A DNA stretch of 64,000 bases from Cellvibrio fontiphilus_A (GCF_042646205.1 NZ_JBHRTF010000003.1:248001-312000); one strand, 5' to 3'. Shown: positions 50,786 to 60,345, counted from the first letter of the stretch. The notes: generated by a model not told the origin, from the letters alone. Numbers and translations are program-made.

Positions 50786-53632
50786 TTACTGCTCCGAGCT
50801 TGCTCTCTTTTTCAAGCGAGGGTCATTTGATGGTCTGTTTAATGGGCGAGGGTTGTGGTCGACGCTAGGGGGTAGGCTTGTGTCTAGAGCCAATGATGCT
50901 GGCACCTCTATTGTCTCAGTGATTATGCTCACGTTGGCGACAGGTTTGGGCGCTTTTCGCGGATCATTAATTGCCCTTGTAGGCACATTTGGGTTTTCTG
51001 TCTCTATCTGTGCTTTGGTGGCTTCGAATGCAGTCTCTGGTGTTGTCATAATTTCATCTGCCGCCAAAGTTATTGGTTGCATGACATTTTGTTGCGTTAA
51101 TAGCTCCATTTCCAGATGGTCTTTCTCTGGATTACTGACTTGATTGTTTGTAGTCCATGTCTCTGTCTCAGTATGTTCTGCTAAAGAGGTGTACTGGGTT
51201 TGTGTTAAGGGCGTCTCCGACTGTTTCTGACTGTTGGTTGGCTCTATTGGTGTTTGAATTGTTGTATTTTCTAGGTTTTCGGTTTGTGCATGGATTTCGA
51301 AAGATGATGCTTCCTGAGATGTAATTTCCTGCGGTTTTTGTTGTGCGTGTTCTGCAATAGCTGCAGATATTTGCTGCGCCAATTGAGCCGACTCGCTCAG
51401 AACTTTGGGTTCACTTGTTGCGAATGATTCCTCCAGGTCTGTAGCGGGTGCTGCCGAGTCATTGCGTGTGCGACGACGTTGTTGGGTGCGTGTCCTGCGT
51501 CCTGCGGGGCGCTTTGATGGACGTTGATCATCGCCATCTTCCAATGATTCATTGCCGTCTCGAATCAATTCAGTTGCTGGCGACGCTTCCTCGCGATTGC
51601 TGGCGCGACGATTGTCGCGATCTTGGCGCTGGTTGCGGTTTTTTGATGGGCGTTGATCATCTTCGCCAACAGGTTGTTCGCGAACGGGCTCACGTTGTTG
51701 GTCGCGGTTGTTGCGTGAGCGGCGTGATTCATTGTTTGGGTCACGCGCGGGGAGGTCGCGTTTTTCTTGTTCGCGTGGTTGTTTGGTTTCGCTGGCACTG
51801 CGATGTTCCAGATTATCCAGAATCTCGCGGTCTTCTTTGCGATCGCCGCGGTCGCGGCGGTTATTGCGCCCATCACGGCGACTATTTCGTCCTGAATTGC
51901 GACGACTATCGCGTTTGTGTTCACGCTTACCCTTGTTGTCCTCGCTTTTTTCGCTGCTAAAAATACTGCCAATTGAACTAAACAAGCGTGCAAACAGCCC
52001 TGGCTTTTTGGGTGCTTCAGGGGCGGGTTGGCTTGGGCTGCTGGGTTGCACCAAAGGTTTGGGTGTATTCAAAGGTTTGGCTTTGAAGTCTTCTTCGTCG
52101 GCTTTGCTTTCATCGGTATGGGCGACAATTTTATAACTGGTCTCAAGTGTCCCTTCATCGTCATCACGTAAGCGCTGCACTTCAAAGTGTGGAGTCATTA
52201 ACTCGGCGCTGGGCACTATAACTACGCGAGTGTTGTTACGTGCTTCAATGCTGGAAATGGTTTTCCGCTTCTCATTGAGGAGGTAGGTAGCCACTGATAC
52301 TGGGCAGATGGCCCGAATTTCTGCGCTGCGCTCTTTTTGAGCTTCGTCTTCTACCAGTCGAAGGATGGATAGGGCCAGAGAGCGGGTGCCACGAATACTA
52401 CCAACACCATCGCAGCGTGGGCAGATTTTTGAGTGAGTTTCGCCCAGGGATGGGCGCAGGCGCTGGCGTGACATTTCCATCAGGCCAAAGCGGGATATGC
52501 GTCCAATTTGCACGCGAGCTCTGTCCATCATCAAGGCGTCACGCACACGATTTTCTACCTCACGTTGATTGCGCACCGGCTGCATATCGATAAAGTCGAT
52601 AACAATCAGGCCTCCCATGTCGCGTAGGCGCAATTGGCGGGCAATTTCATCAGCTGCTTCCAGATTTGTTTGAAGTGCTGTTTCCTCGATATCACCGCCT
52701 TTGGTGGCGCGTGAGGAGTTAATATCAATCGCAACCAGAGCTTCTGTAGCATCGATTACGATTGAGCCGCCGGATGGGAGTTTAACTTCGCGTTGGAATG
52801 CTGTTTCGATTTGAGATTCAATCTGGTAGCGATTGAATAAGGGGATGTCATCTTGGTACAGCTTCACTTTGCTGCGATAGTTGGGCATTACCTGCTGGAT
52901 AAAACCGGCTGCCAAGTCATAGGCTTCTTTATTATCGACTATGACCTCGCCGACGTCCTGGCGCAGATAGTCGCGAATCGCACGGATGATGACGTTACTT
53001 TCCTGGAAGAGAAATGCGGGTGCCGGGGATGATTTGGCTGCACTGGCAATAGAGTCCCATAATTGCAGCAAATAGTTGAGGTCCCACTGCAGTTCTTCAG
53101 AGCTGCGACCAACGCCGGCAGTACGGATGATAACGCCCATGCCATTGGGGACTTCAACCTCACCCAGTGCATCTTTTAATTCTGCGCGGTCTTCTCCCTC
53201 GATTCGGCGAGATATGCCTCCCGCTCGCGGGTTGTTGGGCATAAGTACCAAGTAGCGGCCGGCCAAGCTGATAAAGGTTGTAAGGGCTGCGCCTTTGTTG
53301 CCGCGCTCCTCCTTATCAATTTGCACAATAACTTCGGTGCCTTCCTTTAGTACATCTTTGATTTTGATGCGTCCGTCGGCATCACCCGGATTTTTGGTGA
53401 AGTATTCGCGGGATATTTCTTTTAGGGGGAGAAAGCCGTGACGCTCGGCGCCGTAGTCGACAAATGCGGCCTCAAGGCTTGGTTCTACGCGGGTAATGCG
53501 GCCTTTATAAATATTGGATTTTTTCTGTTCGCGATTGCGGTTTTCAATGTCCAGGTCGTAGAGCCATTGGCCATCGACCAGTGCTACGCGCAACTCTTCT
53601 GGTTGAGTTGCATTAATAAGCATTCTTTTCAT
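50786..53632 (-). CDS. rne: ribonuclease E
   Basis: Essential endoribonuclease for mRNA decay, tRNA and rRNA processing; scaffold of the RNA degradosome at the inner membrane. 948 residues. The catalytic half (1-about 510) has MKRMLINATQPEELRVALVDG, an S1 domain (about 38-120), the DNase-I-like active site with VAIDINSSRATKGG and GLIVIDFIDM, and the zinc-link CPRCDGVG. The non-catalytic half is disordered: an Arg/Asp/Asn/Glu-rich RNA-binding stretch (about 560-720) in which DDQRPSK occurs twice, then a Gln/Thr/Glu-rich region and a short conserved-looking C-terminus. The antisense frames over the Arg-rich part are artefacts. A long upstream leader fits known rne autoregulation. Confidence 0.96.
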   Translation of the reverse strand: MKRMLINATQPEELRVALVDGQWLYDLDIENRNREQKKSNIYKGRITRVEPSLEAAFVDYGAERHGFLPLKEISREYFTKNPGDADGRIKIKDVLKEGTEVIVQIDKEERGNKGAALTTFISLAGRYLVLMPNNPRAGGISRRIEGEDRAELKDALGEVEVPNGMGVIIRTAGVGRSSEELQWDLNYLLQLWDSIASAAKSSPAPAFLFQESNVIIRAIRDYLRQDVGEVIVDNKEAYDLAAGFIQQVMPNYRSKVKLYQDDIPLFNRYQIESQIETAFQREVKLPSGGSIVIDATEALVAIDINSSRATKGGDIEETALQTNLEAADEIARQLRLRDMGGLIVIDFIDMQPVRNQREVENRVRDALMMDRARVQIGRISRFGLMEMSRQRLRPSLGETHSKICPRCDGVGSIRGTRSLALSILRLVEDEAQKERSAEIRAICPVSVATYLLNEKRKTISSIEARNNTRVVIVPSAELMTPHFEVQRLRDDDEGTLETSYKIVAHTDESKADEEDFKAKPLNTPKPLVQPSSPSQPAPEAPKKPGLFARLFSSIGSIFSSEKSEDNKGKREHKRDSRRNSGRNSRRDGRNNRRDRGDRKEDREILDNLEHRSASETKQPREQEKRDLPARDPNNESRRSRNNRDQQREPVREQPVGEDDQRPSKNRNQRQDRDNRRASNREEASPATELIRDGNESLEDGDDQRPSKRPAGRRTRTQQRRRTRNDSAAPATDLEESFATSEPKVLSESAQLAQQISAAIAEHAQQKPQEITSQEASSFEIHAQTENLENTTIQTPIEPTNSQKQSETPLTQTQYTSLAEHTETETWTTNNQVSNPEKDHLEMELLTQQNVMQPITLAADEIMTTPETAFEATKAQIETENPNVPTRAINDPRKAPKPVANVSIITETIEVPASLALDTSLPPSVDHNPRPLNRPSNDPRLKKRASSEQ

Positions 53633-54432
53633 GTGTTACCTAATTGTCTGTGGCATCAAGCCAAGATGACAATCACGGTTAACAAAATCATGTTCTGCGC
53701 AACCTTGTAGACTAATAAGCTACCTCGTGATGAGGCTCATATTAGCGGTTGGAGGGGCTATCCGTCGCTTTCGTGTTTGGTCGCTTTCCAGCGGTCACTG
53801 AAGCAGAGGTCGGTTGGCCCGTTTGGCTCATTCACAGTTGCCGGTGTTATCCGGTGCTCCTATTTGAGGTGCAGTCTAAGCGGTTTCCATCCTGTTTGAC
53901 TCGGGTTATTTGCGCGTTAATCCGGCTTGATCAAGAGCAGGTTGCTCAACTGGAGTGATCCGGAGTCTGCTGCTTGTGTCAGCGTAAAGCCTTTTGGGCC
54001 GCGCTTTGATGCTATAGATAACCTCACCATGACTTCGGAAAGAGGGGTTATCAAAGACCCCACTTTTAATCCGGAATTTGCAAATAGAACTTGCTTGAGT
54101 TCAGCAAAACAAAAAATCGTTAACAATGACTTCAACAGGGGTTGATGCAATTGTTAGAGGTAAATATCAAATAATTCTCGATAGTTACCCATGTGTGGTG
54201 TTAATCAAGGAAGCAGCACTTGGGTTGTTTGGGTCTCTCAAAAACATGCTTCCCCGCTGTCAGCGGTATTTCCTAATGATGCGCCTGCTTATGCGCGCTA
54301 CCCGGAAACCAGCCTGTATCAGTCGCTTGAATATAGCAGCTCCCTCTGATGCGAGCAATTAAATCAGTGCGTTAGCGGCAGTTCGCTGAACTGGTGGTGG
54401 GGTTATATCGAGGCTTCGGTTATGATGGCGCC
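53633..54432. promoter_or_regulatory. long divergent region: rne leader and rluC promoter
   Basis: About 800 bp without a convincing gene. In related bacteria this position holds a long rne 5' untranslated region through which RNase E controls its own mRNA; that role is inferred here. Several short frames on both strands lack ribosome sites and family likeness. An interrupted palindrome lies at 54121-54156. Promoter boxes could not be assigned with confidence. Confidence 0.6.
54121..54156. repeat. nested inverted repeat in the rne/rluC region
   Basis: An outer pair TAACAAT/ATTGTTA (54121-54127, 54150-54156) and an inner pair TCAAC/GTTGA (54132-54136, 54141-54145) are separated by a 4-by-4 interior mismatch. 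It could be an operator or a weak RNA hairpin. Confidence 0.45.
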
Positions 54433-55434
54433 ATGGAAAAATATGAGAAAAATATACCTCCCGTGACAGATAGTGTGACGCAGGGTGAGGTGTCGATAAT
54501 TGAGATTGATGCAGATCTGGCCGGGCAGCGGCTAGATAACTTTCTGATTGCTCGTCTGAAAGGTGTTCCCCGATCCAAGATTTACAACGTTATCCGCAAG
54601 GGTGAGGTCAGGGTAAATAAAGGTCGCATAAAGCCGGAATACAAGTTGAAGGCGGGTGATCTTGTCCGCGTTCCGCCAATCAGAACAGCTGAATCGGGTA
54701 CCGAGGCAAAGGCCAGTCATCAAATGATGTCTTTGTTGGCGAACTCGATCCTCTATGAGGATGATGGCTTGCTGGTAGTAAACAAGCCGCCGGGGCTTGC
54801 CGTCCATGGGGGGAGCGGAATCACGCTCGGCCTGATTGAAACCCTGCGTCAGATGCGGCCTGAGGCGCGACATTTGGAGTTGGTGCATCGCTTGGATCGC
54901 GATACGTCCGGCTGCATCATGGTGGCAAAAAAGCGTAGTTATTTGCGCCATCTTCAAGCAGCGCTGCGTGAGAAATCGGCTGGTACGGGCGGTATCCAAA
55001 AAGTTTACCAAGCTTTAGTATTGGGTAAATGGTCAAAGCGTTGCCATCAGGTTAATGCGCCCTTGCTTAAAATAGAGATCGCGGGAGGGGAGCGAATAGT
55101 TAAAGTGAGTCCTGATGGTAAGCCGAGCCTGACTGAATTCAAGTTGTTGCGTTGTTATGAGGGGTTTAGTCTCATAGAGGCACGTCCTATTACGGGCCGC
55201 ACCCATCAAATTCGAGTGCATGCGCAATATGCGGGGCATAGTTTGGTTGGTGATGAGAAGTATGGGGATGATGAAATCAATGCTGCCATGCGCTTGGTTG
55301 GTATAAGGCGGCTTTTTCTGCATGCTTCGGCGCTTGCATTTTACCTGCCAGAATCGGATCAGTTGACTTGGGTTGAGGCGCCATTGCCGGCTGATTTGGC
55401 CATTCCTTTGGCGTCTCTGCCTGTTGTTGAGTGA
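54433..55434 (+). CDS. rluC: 23S rRNA pseudouridine synthase RluC
   Basis: Makes pseudouridines in 23S rRNA (positions 955, 2504 and 2580 in E. coli). The 333 residues have an N-terminal S4 RNA-binding domain (about 20-85; GQRLDNFLIARLKGVPRSKI, GEVRVNKGRIKPEYKL) and an RluA-type catalytic domain with active Asp in VHRLDRDTSGCIM and GRTHQIRVHAQYAGHSLVGD. ATG 54433 fits the family N-terminus; a GTG at 54394 would add 13 unrelated residues. It is divergent from rne, a conserved neighbourhood in gammaproteobacteria, and overlaps or abuts the HAD gene. Confidence 0.95.
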   Translation: MEKYEKNIPPVTDSVTQGEVSIIEIDADLAGQRLDNFLIARLKGVPRSKIYNVIRKGEVRVNKGRIKPEYKLKAGDLVRVPPIRTAESGTEAKASHQMMSLLANSILYEDDGLLVVNKPPGLAVHGGSGITLGLIETLRQMRPEARHLELVHRLDRDTSGCIMVAKKRSYLRHLQAALREKSAGTGGIQKVYQALVLGKWSKRCHQVNAPLLKIEIAGGERIVKVSPDGKPSLTEFKLLRCYEGFSLIEARPITGRTHQIRVHAQYAGHSLVGDEKYGDDEINAAMRLVGIRRLFLHASALAFYLPESDQLTWVEAPLPADLAIPLASLPVVE

Positions 55435-55448
55435 AGGTGAAGAAGTTA

Positions 55449-56093
55449 ATGCTTTTTATATTTGATTGGGATGGTACTCTCTGTGATTCAAAAGGAAAGA
55501 TTACCAAGGCGATGCAGTTGGCAGCTTGCGATCTGGGGTTGGAGTCTCTGGCAGATGAAGTTATTCACAATATAATTGGCCTGGGCTTGCCTGAGGCTAT
55601 TCACCGGCTCTATCCCGAAGTGGAGTTCACCTCCCGGCAGCGATTGAGGGAGGTTTATGCTGACCATTTTTTATCATTGGATAAGGAGAGGCCATCTGAT
55701 TTTTTCCCGGGTGTAGCCGAGACTCTGCGTCAGTTAAAAGCGGGCGGACATAGTTTAACTGTGGCGACGGGAAAGAGCCGTAAAGGCTTGGATCGTATTT
55801 TTGCTGTGCATGGCTTAACAGATTTTTTTCATGCCAGTCGCTGTGCTGACGAAACAGCCTCCAAACCAGATCCTCTCATGTTGATGCAGTTGCTTGAAGA
55901 GTTTCAGGTAACAGCAGCCGATGCTGTGATGATTGGTGATACGGAATATGACATGGAGATGGCGCGCCGTATTGATATGCCCCGTGTTGCGGTCAGTTAT
56001 GGGGCCCACCATATTTCCCGGCTGCATCCTTATGAGCCGGAGCTTTGCCTGGATCGATTTGATCAATTATTGCTGTGGGATAGGCTGTCCTAG
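55449..56093 (+). CDS. HAD-superfamily phosphatase (Gph-like)
   Basis: A 214-residue HAD-IA hydrolase, similar to the phosphatases found beside rluC in Pseudomonas. Motif I is FDWDGTLCDS with the nucleophile and acid Asp; motif II is TVATGKSRKG; Lys in ASKPDPLM; motif IV MIGDTEYDMEMAR. ATG 55449 has an AGGTGAAG site; an upstream GTG at 55431 overlaps the rluC stop by four bases and is a possible alternative. Its 3' end overlaps the converging maf-like gene by 4 bp. The substrate is unknown. Confidence 0.88.
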   Translation: MLFIFDWDGTLCDSKGKITKAMQLAACDLGLESLADEVIHNIIGLGLPEAIHRLYPEVEFTSRQRLREVYADHFLSLDKERPSDFFPGVAETLRQLKAGGHSLTVATGKSRKGLDRIFAVHGLTDFFHASRCADETASKPDPLMLMQLLEEFQVTAADAVMIGDTEYDMEMARRIDMPRVAVSYGAHHISRLHPYEPELCLDRFDQLLLWDRLS

Positions 56094-56680
56094 TTATTCA
56101 GAGGGCCTATTCCTTCTTTTATTAGCATGTCGGTCAGTTTGATTAAGGGTAATCCGATCAATGTGTTCGGGTCTTCCGTGTGAATAGATTCGAACAGCGT
56201 TATGCCAAACCCCTCCGATTTAAAACTGCCTGCACAGTCATAAGGCTTCTCTCTGAGCAAGTAGGTGTTTATCTGGCTACTGCTTAGTGTCCTGAATTTT
56301 ACCTTGCATTTCTCCAGCGTCAGTTGATATTTGCCACTTTGGGTGTTTAACAGGCACAGGCTGGTAAGAAAAACGATTTCTTGTCCTGAGAATTTCTCAA
56401 GTTGCAGTACCGCCGCATCATGGTTGAGTGGCTTTCCCAGTATGTCGCCGCCGAAAGTGGCAACTTGATCTGAGCCGATAATAAAGCGGTGATCGTGAGT
56501 CTTGGTAAGTTTGGTGGCTTTTGCTTGCGCTAAGCGCAGTACCAATTCCTGTGCGGTTTCACCCAAGTGCGGTGACTCATCAATGCTTGGGCTGGCCCAA
56601 TCAAAATCTATCGCTAATTTGCTGAGGAGTTGGCGGCGGTATTTTGAGCTGGACGCCAAGAGAATTTGTGGTTTGTTCAT
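56090..56680 (-). CDS. Maf-family nucleotide pyrophosphatase (YceF type)
   Basis: A 196-residue Maf/HAM1-like protein; YceF-type members hydrolyse 7-methyl-GTP and other non-canonical nucleoside triphosphates. It shows ILLASSSKYRRQLLSKL, the catalytic-region IGSDQVATFGG, GKPLNHDAA and the segment DCAGSFKSEGFGITLFE near the end. Length fits. It diverges from yceD, the usual order in gammaproteobacteria (yceF / yceD-rpmF-plsX). Confidence 0.92.
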   Translation of the reverse strand: MNKPQILLASSSKYRRQLLSKLAIDFDWASPSIDESPHLGETAQELVLRLAQAKATKLTKTHDHRFIIGSDQVATFGGDILGKPLNHDAAVLQLEKFSGQEIVFLTSLCLLNTQSGKYQLTLEKCKVKFRTLSSSQINTYLLREKPYDCAGSFKSEGFGITLFESIHTEDPNTLIGLPLIKLTDMLIKEGIGPLNN

Positions 56681-56810
56681 TGGGTTTGGCTTCGTTATGG
56701 AGGCGGTGGTGCAAAATAAGGGGTGATTTTACCTCCCAAGCCACCAAATAGGGTTAATCTGCCAGTTTTTCTTTGACACTGGATGGCGATATCCCTATGA
56801 TGGCGCGCTT

Positions 56811-57344
56811 ATGTTTAAGACCACTTCCCATAAGGCTTTGCCACGGCAAGCTGATCCTCGCAAATTCGCCCAACAGGGCGTTGTTTTAGAGGGCTTTGTG
56901 CCTACGTCAGAGCTTCCTCGCATCCTTGATGCGACCGAGAGCAATGATGGTGAGGTTCAAGTGAAGCTTGAATTCAAAGTCAGTGAAGAGGGTAAAAGGG
57001 TTGTTATTGGTCATGCGCATGCCGACATGTTGTTGATTTGTCAGCGGTGCCTTGAGCCTGTAATGATACCCGTAGAGAGTGATATCTCGCTTGGAATAGT
57101 GTGGGACGAAGAAGCGGCAGCTAAATTGCCGGCGCATTTTGAACCATGGATTACTGGTGAGGGAATGGCAGATCTTTACGACATGATCGAAGAAGAACTG
57201 CTGTTAAGTTTACCTGCAGTTGCTTATCACCAAGAGCCTTGCATTGATAGCAAGCTTTATTCAAGTGGCAAGCCTGTAGATGTAAAAAAAGAGAAAAACC
57301 CATTTCAGGTGTTGGAACAACTTAAGAGCTCGCCGAAATCCTGA
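56811..57344 (+). CDS. yceD: YceD (DUF177) family protein
   Basis: A 177-residue DUF177 protein, linked to 23S rRNA levels in bacteria and plants; it is almost always found before rpmF. It has a conserved Cys pair in LLICQRCLEPVMIPVE, which may bind metal, and a Glu/Asp-rich middle (DLYDMIEEELLLSLPAV). It lies 40 bp upstream of rpmF. Confidence 0.92.
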   Translation: MFKTTSHKALPRQADPRKFAQQGVVLEGFVPTSELPRILDATESNDGEVQVKLEFKVSEEGKRVVIGHAHADMLLICQRCLEPVMIPVESDISLGIVWDEEAAAKLPAHFEPWITGEGMADLYDMIEEELLLSLPAVAYHQEPCIDSKLYSSGKPVDVKKEKNPFQVLEQLKSSPKS

Positions 57345-57384
57345 GGCGCCTCGGTTCCAACGAGTAAGTAAATAGGAGCAAACC

Positions 57385-57567
57385 ATGGCAGTTCAACAAA
57401 ACAAAAAATCTCGTTCAAAGCGTGATATGCGTCGTTCTCACGATGCTCTTACTGGCCCAACCTTGTCAGTAGACGCTACCAGCGGTGAGAAACACCTGCG
57501 TCACCACGTGACTGCCGACGGTTTCTATCGTGGTCGCAAAGTGATCGATAAGGGTAGCAACGAGTAA
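57385..57567 (+). CDS. rpmF: 50S ribosomal protein L32
   Basis: A 60-residue basic ribosomal protein: MAVQQNKKSRSKRDMRRSHD at the start and a C-terminal half with GEKHLRHHVTADGFYRGRKV. The zinc Cys residues of some L32 proteins are absent, as in other gammaproteobacterial forms. AGGAGC precedes the ATG. It lies between yceD and plsX and couples ribosome and lipid gene expression. Confidence 0.97.
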   Translation: MAVQQNKKSRSKRDMRRSHDALTGPTLSVDATSGEKHLRHHVTADGFYRGRKVIDKGSNE

Positions 57568-57591
57568 TTTATTACTCAAGACGACTACACC

Positions 57592-58617
57592 TTGTCGGCA
57601 AGAATTCGAATAGCGGTTGACGCTATGAGCGGGGACTTAGGTCCCCGCGTTGCTATTTGTGCTGCACAAAACTTTATCGCTCATTTCCAGGATGTTGATG
57701 TACTGCTGGTTGGCGATGAATCACGGTTACTTCCCTTTATTTCCCCAAAAACTATCTCGTCTGGTCGAATTTCGGTTCATCATGCTGCGACTATTGTTGC
57801 CATGGGGGATGACCCTCTCCACGCATTGAGGCGCAAAAAAGACTCGTCAATGTGGTTGTCCTTAACTCGGTTGCGCGATGGGGCGGCGGATGCTTGTGTG
57901 AGTGCGGGTAACACTGGTGCGCTGCTTGCCATGTCTAAATTTCTGGTTAAATCATTCCCTGGATTGGATCGCCCGGCCATATGCAAGCCCATGCCAGTAG
58001 AAAAGGGGCTGACGTTTATGCTGGACTTGGGTGCCAATGTGAATTGCACGCCCATGCAACTACACCAATTTGCTGTTATGGGGAGTGTCTTGGCTAAGGC
58101 CAAAGGGCTCGAGTCGCCACGCATTGCGTTGCTGAATATTGGTGCGGAGGAGCAAAAAGGCACTGAGGTGTTGCAGCAGGCGCGGGAGTTGCTGACGGCT
58201 GATTCCGATATTAATTATTCAGGTTTTGTTGAGGCAAACTCGATTTTTTCGGGTGATGTCGACGTTATCGTCTGCGATGGTTTTCACGGTAATATCGCCT
58301 TGAAAGCGAGCGAAGGTGTAGCGCGTTTCATTCAAAAAAAAATAGCCAAAACAGCAAAAAAAAATTTGTTCAATAAGTTTATGGCGATGCTCGCTTGGCC
58401 ATTATTACGCCAAATGCGTGACGAATTAGATCCATCATTTTATAACGGCGCTAGTTTACTGGGGTTGCAAAAGCCAGTAATAAAAAGCCACGGAAATGCC
58501 AATTCTGCAGCCTTTTTTAGGGCGCTAACAGTTGCTCGTGAGCAGGTTATCCAACAAATTCCTGCGCTGATTGAAAAGAAATTTAATTTAAATATCCCTC
58601 CTAAAAGAGAAGAGTAA
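57592..58617 (+). CDS. plsX: phosphate acyltransferase PlsX
   Basis: Makes acyl-phosphate from acyl-ACP for phospholipid synthesis. The 341 residues start with IRIAVDAMSGDLGPRVAI and include GDESRLLPF, SVHHAATIVAM, SAGNTGALLAMS, LDLGANVNCTPMQLHQFAVM, NIGAEEQKGTE and VCDGFHGNIALKASEG. The start is TTG at 57592 (SARIRIAVDAM); no ATG lies near. It is 24 bp after rpmF and 7 bp before fabD: fabH, found here in E. coli, is missing from the cluster. Confidence 0.96.
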   Translation: MSARIRIAVDAMSGDLGPRVAICAAQNFIAHFQDVDVLLVGDESRLLPFISPKTISSGRISVHHAATIVAMGDDPLHALRRKKDSSMWLSLTRLRDGAADACVSAGNTGALLAMSKFLVKSFPGLDRPAICKPMPVEKGLTFMLDLGANVNCTPMQLHQFAVMGSVLAKAKGLESPRIALLNIGAEEQKGTEVLQQARELLTADSDINYSGFVEANSIFSGDVDVIVCDGFHGNIALKASEGVARFIQKKIAKTAKKNLFNKFMAMLAWPLLRQMRDELDPSFYNGASLLGLQKPVIKSHGNANSAAFFRALTVAREQVIQQIPALIEKKFNLNIPPKREE

Positions 58618-58624
58618 ATTAACT

Positions 58625-59563
58625 ATGACAAGTCAACATCTTGCGTTTGTGTTTCCTGGTCAGGGTTCGCAAAAGATTGGAATGTTAGCGGAATTGGCTG
58701 CTGAGTATCCGGTTGTGCAGCAAACCTTTGCAGAGGCTTCGGATGTTTTGGGTTATGACCTTTGGTCTCTAGTGCAGAGTGGCACTCAGGATGAGATCAA
58801 CCTGACCGAGCGCACTCAACCGCTGTTGCTAACCGCCAGTGTTGCTATTTACCGCGTCTGGCAAGAAAAGCATGGCGCTCAACCCGCATTTATGGCTGGT
58901 CATAGTTTGGGCGAGTGGTCCGCATTGGTGTGTGCTGGTGTTGTTGCTTTTAAGGATGCGGTTAAATTGGTGCAGCAGCGTGGCAAATTTATGCAGGAAG
59001 CTGTTCCTGCCGGGCAAGGCGCTATGGCAGCAATTATTGGTCTGGACGATGCACTTATTTTAGAGGCTTGTAAAAAGGCTGAGCAGGGCGAAGTGGTTGC
59101 GGCGGTTAACTTTAACTCTCCTGGGCAAGTGGTTATTGCGGGTGCTGCCGCTGCAGTCGAGCGCGCTAGTGCTTTATGTAAAGAGGCGGGCGCAAAACGC
59201 GCATTGCCTTTGCCTGTGAGTGCGCCTTTCCATACTGAATTGATGCGCCCAGCTGCGGAGCGGCTGGCTGAGCAAATTACTGCTACGCAATTTTCTGTGC
59301 CTCAAATTCCAGTAGTTCATAATGTTACCGCTGAAACGGAAATGAATCCGGAAAAAATCAAGGCGTTGATGATCGAACAAATTTTTAGTCCCGTGCGCTG
59401 GGTGGAGTGTGTTAACTCACTTGCGGAGAGGGGTGTTTCATTGACCTTGGAGTGCGGCCCAGGAAAAGTCTTATCTGGCCTGAATAAACGCATTAATGCG
59501 CAATTAAATGCAGTGTCAGTAGAAAAGCCTGATGAATTGACCGCTGCGCTGGCAATGGTCTAA
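58625..59563 (+). CDS. fabD: malonyl-CoA:ACP transacylase
   Basis: Loads malonyl groups onto ACP. The 312 residues carry FVFPGQGSQKIGML, the nucleophile Ser94 in AGHSLGEWSAL, a catalytic-type His in VSAPFHTELM, and LECGPGKVLSGLNKRI at the C-terminus. It lies 7 bp after plsX and is followed by fabG after about 35 bp. Confidence 0.97.
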   Translation: MTSQHLAFVFPGQGSQKIGMLAELAAEYPVVQQTFAEASDVLGYDLWSLVQSGTQDEINLTERTQPLLLTASVAIYRVWQEKHGAQPAFMAGHSLGEWSALVCAGVVAFKDAVKLVQQRGKFMQEAVPAGQGAMAAIIGLDDALILEACKKAEQGEVVAAVNFNSPGQVVIAGAAAAVERASALCKEAGAKRALPLPVSAPFHTELMRPAAERLAEQITATQFSVPQIPVVHNVTAETEMNPEKIKALMIEQIFSPVRWVECVNSLAERGVSLTLECGPGKVLSGLNKRINAQLNAVSVEKPDELTAALAMV

Positions 59564-59598
59564 TTTTTATTAATTTTATTGTGGTTCAGGAAAATACA

Positions 59599-60345
59599 AT
59601 GATGAATTTGAATGACAGAGTTGCATTGGTGACAGGGGCGAGCCGCGGGATTGGGGCAGCCATTGCAGAGCAGTTGGGTAAGGCGGGAGCGGTGGTAATT
59701 GGTACTGCAACCAGCACATCCGGGGCAGAAAAAATTTCGGCGCGTTTTTCCGAGTTAGGAATTCGTGGTGCTGGTAAAGTGTTAAATGTTACTGATGCAG
59801 ACTCAGTAGCCACTTTGTTGAAAGAGGTGGGAGATGAGTTTGGTGCGCCCGCGATTTTGGTAAACAATGCCGGCATCACTAAAGATAATTTATTGATGCG
59901 CATGAGTGATGAAGAATGGTTTGATGTTATTAACACCAATCTCAGCTCCATCTATCGTCTGAGTAAAGGTGTATTGCGCGGCATGATGAAAGCGCGCTGG
60001 GGGCGAATCATTAACATTAGTTCTGTAGTTGGTGCTATGGGGAATCCCGGTCAATCCAATTATGCTGCTACTAAGGCAGGCGTTTCTGGTTTTGCTCGCT
60101 CTCTGGCTGCAGAGGTAGGCTCGCGAAATATCACCGTTAATACGGTAGCTCCGGGTTTTATCGATACCGATATGACCAAGGTGCTGCCGGAAGAGCAGAA
60201 ACAACAGCTGATGTCACGTATACCTCTGGGACGCCTTGGTGCGCCCGAAGAAATTGCTTCGGTTGTTGTCTTTTTGGCAAGTGATGCGGGTGGCTACATC
60301 AGTGGTGAGACAATTCATGTCAACGGCGGCATGTATATGTCTTAA
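59599..60345 (+). CDS. fabG: 3-oxoacyl-ACP reductase
   Basis: NADPH-dependent short-chain dehydrogenase of fatty acid elongation. 248 residues: ALVTGASRGIGAAIAEQLG (cofactor), LVNNAGITKDNLLMRMSD, the Ser/Tyr/Lys triad in INISSVVGAMGNPGQSNYAA plus TKAG, and VAPGFIDTDMTK. ATG 59599 follows AGGAAAA; GTG 59581 would add six residues. Typical FabG length. Confidence 0.97.
   Translation: MMNLNDRVALVTGASRGIGAAIAEQLGKAGAVVIGTATSTSGAEKISARFSELGIRGAGKVLNVTDADSVATLLKEVGDEFGAPAILVNNAGITKDNLLMRMSDEEWFDVINTNLSSIYRLSKGVLRGMMKARWGRIINISSVVGAMGNPGQSNYAATKAGVSGFARSLAAEVGSRNITVNTVAPGFIDTDMTKVLPEEQKQQLMSRIPLGRLGAPEEIASVVVFLASDAGGYISGETIHVNGGMYMS

Noticed and set aside
51448..51960. 170-codon open frame antisense to rne
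   Set aside because: It lies over the Arg/Asp-rich repeat-like part of rne, where codon bias opens the other strand; it has no ribosome site and its Cys/Arg-rich product is like no family.
53749..54362. Short frames (60-78 codons) in the rne/rluC gap
   Set aside because: None has a good ribosome site, a conserved start or recognisable sequence; two of them overlap on opposite strands.
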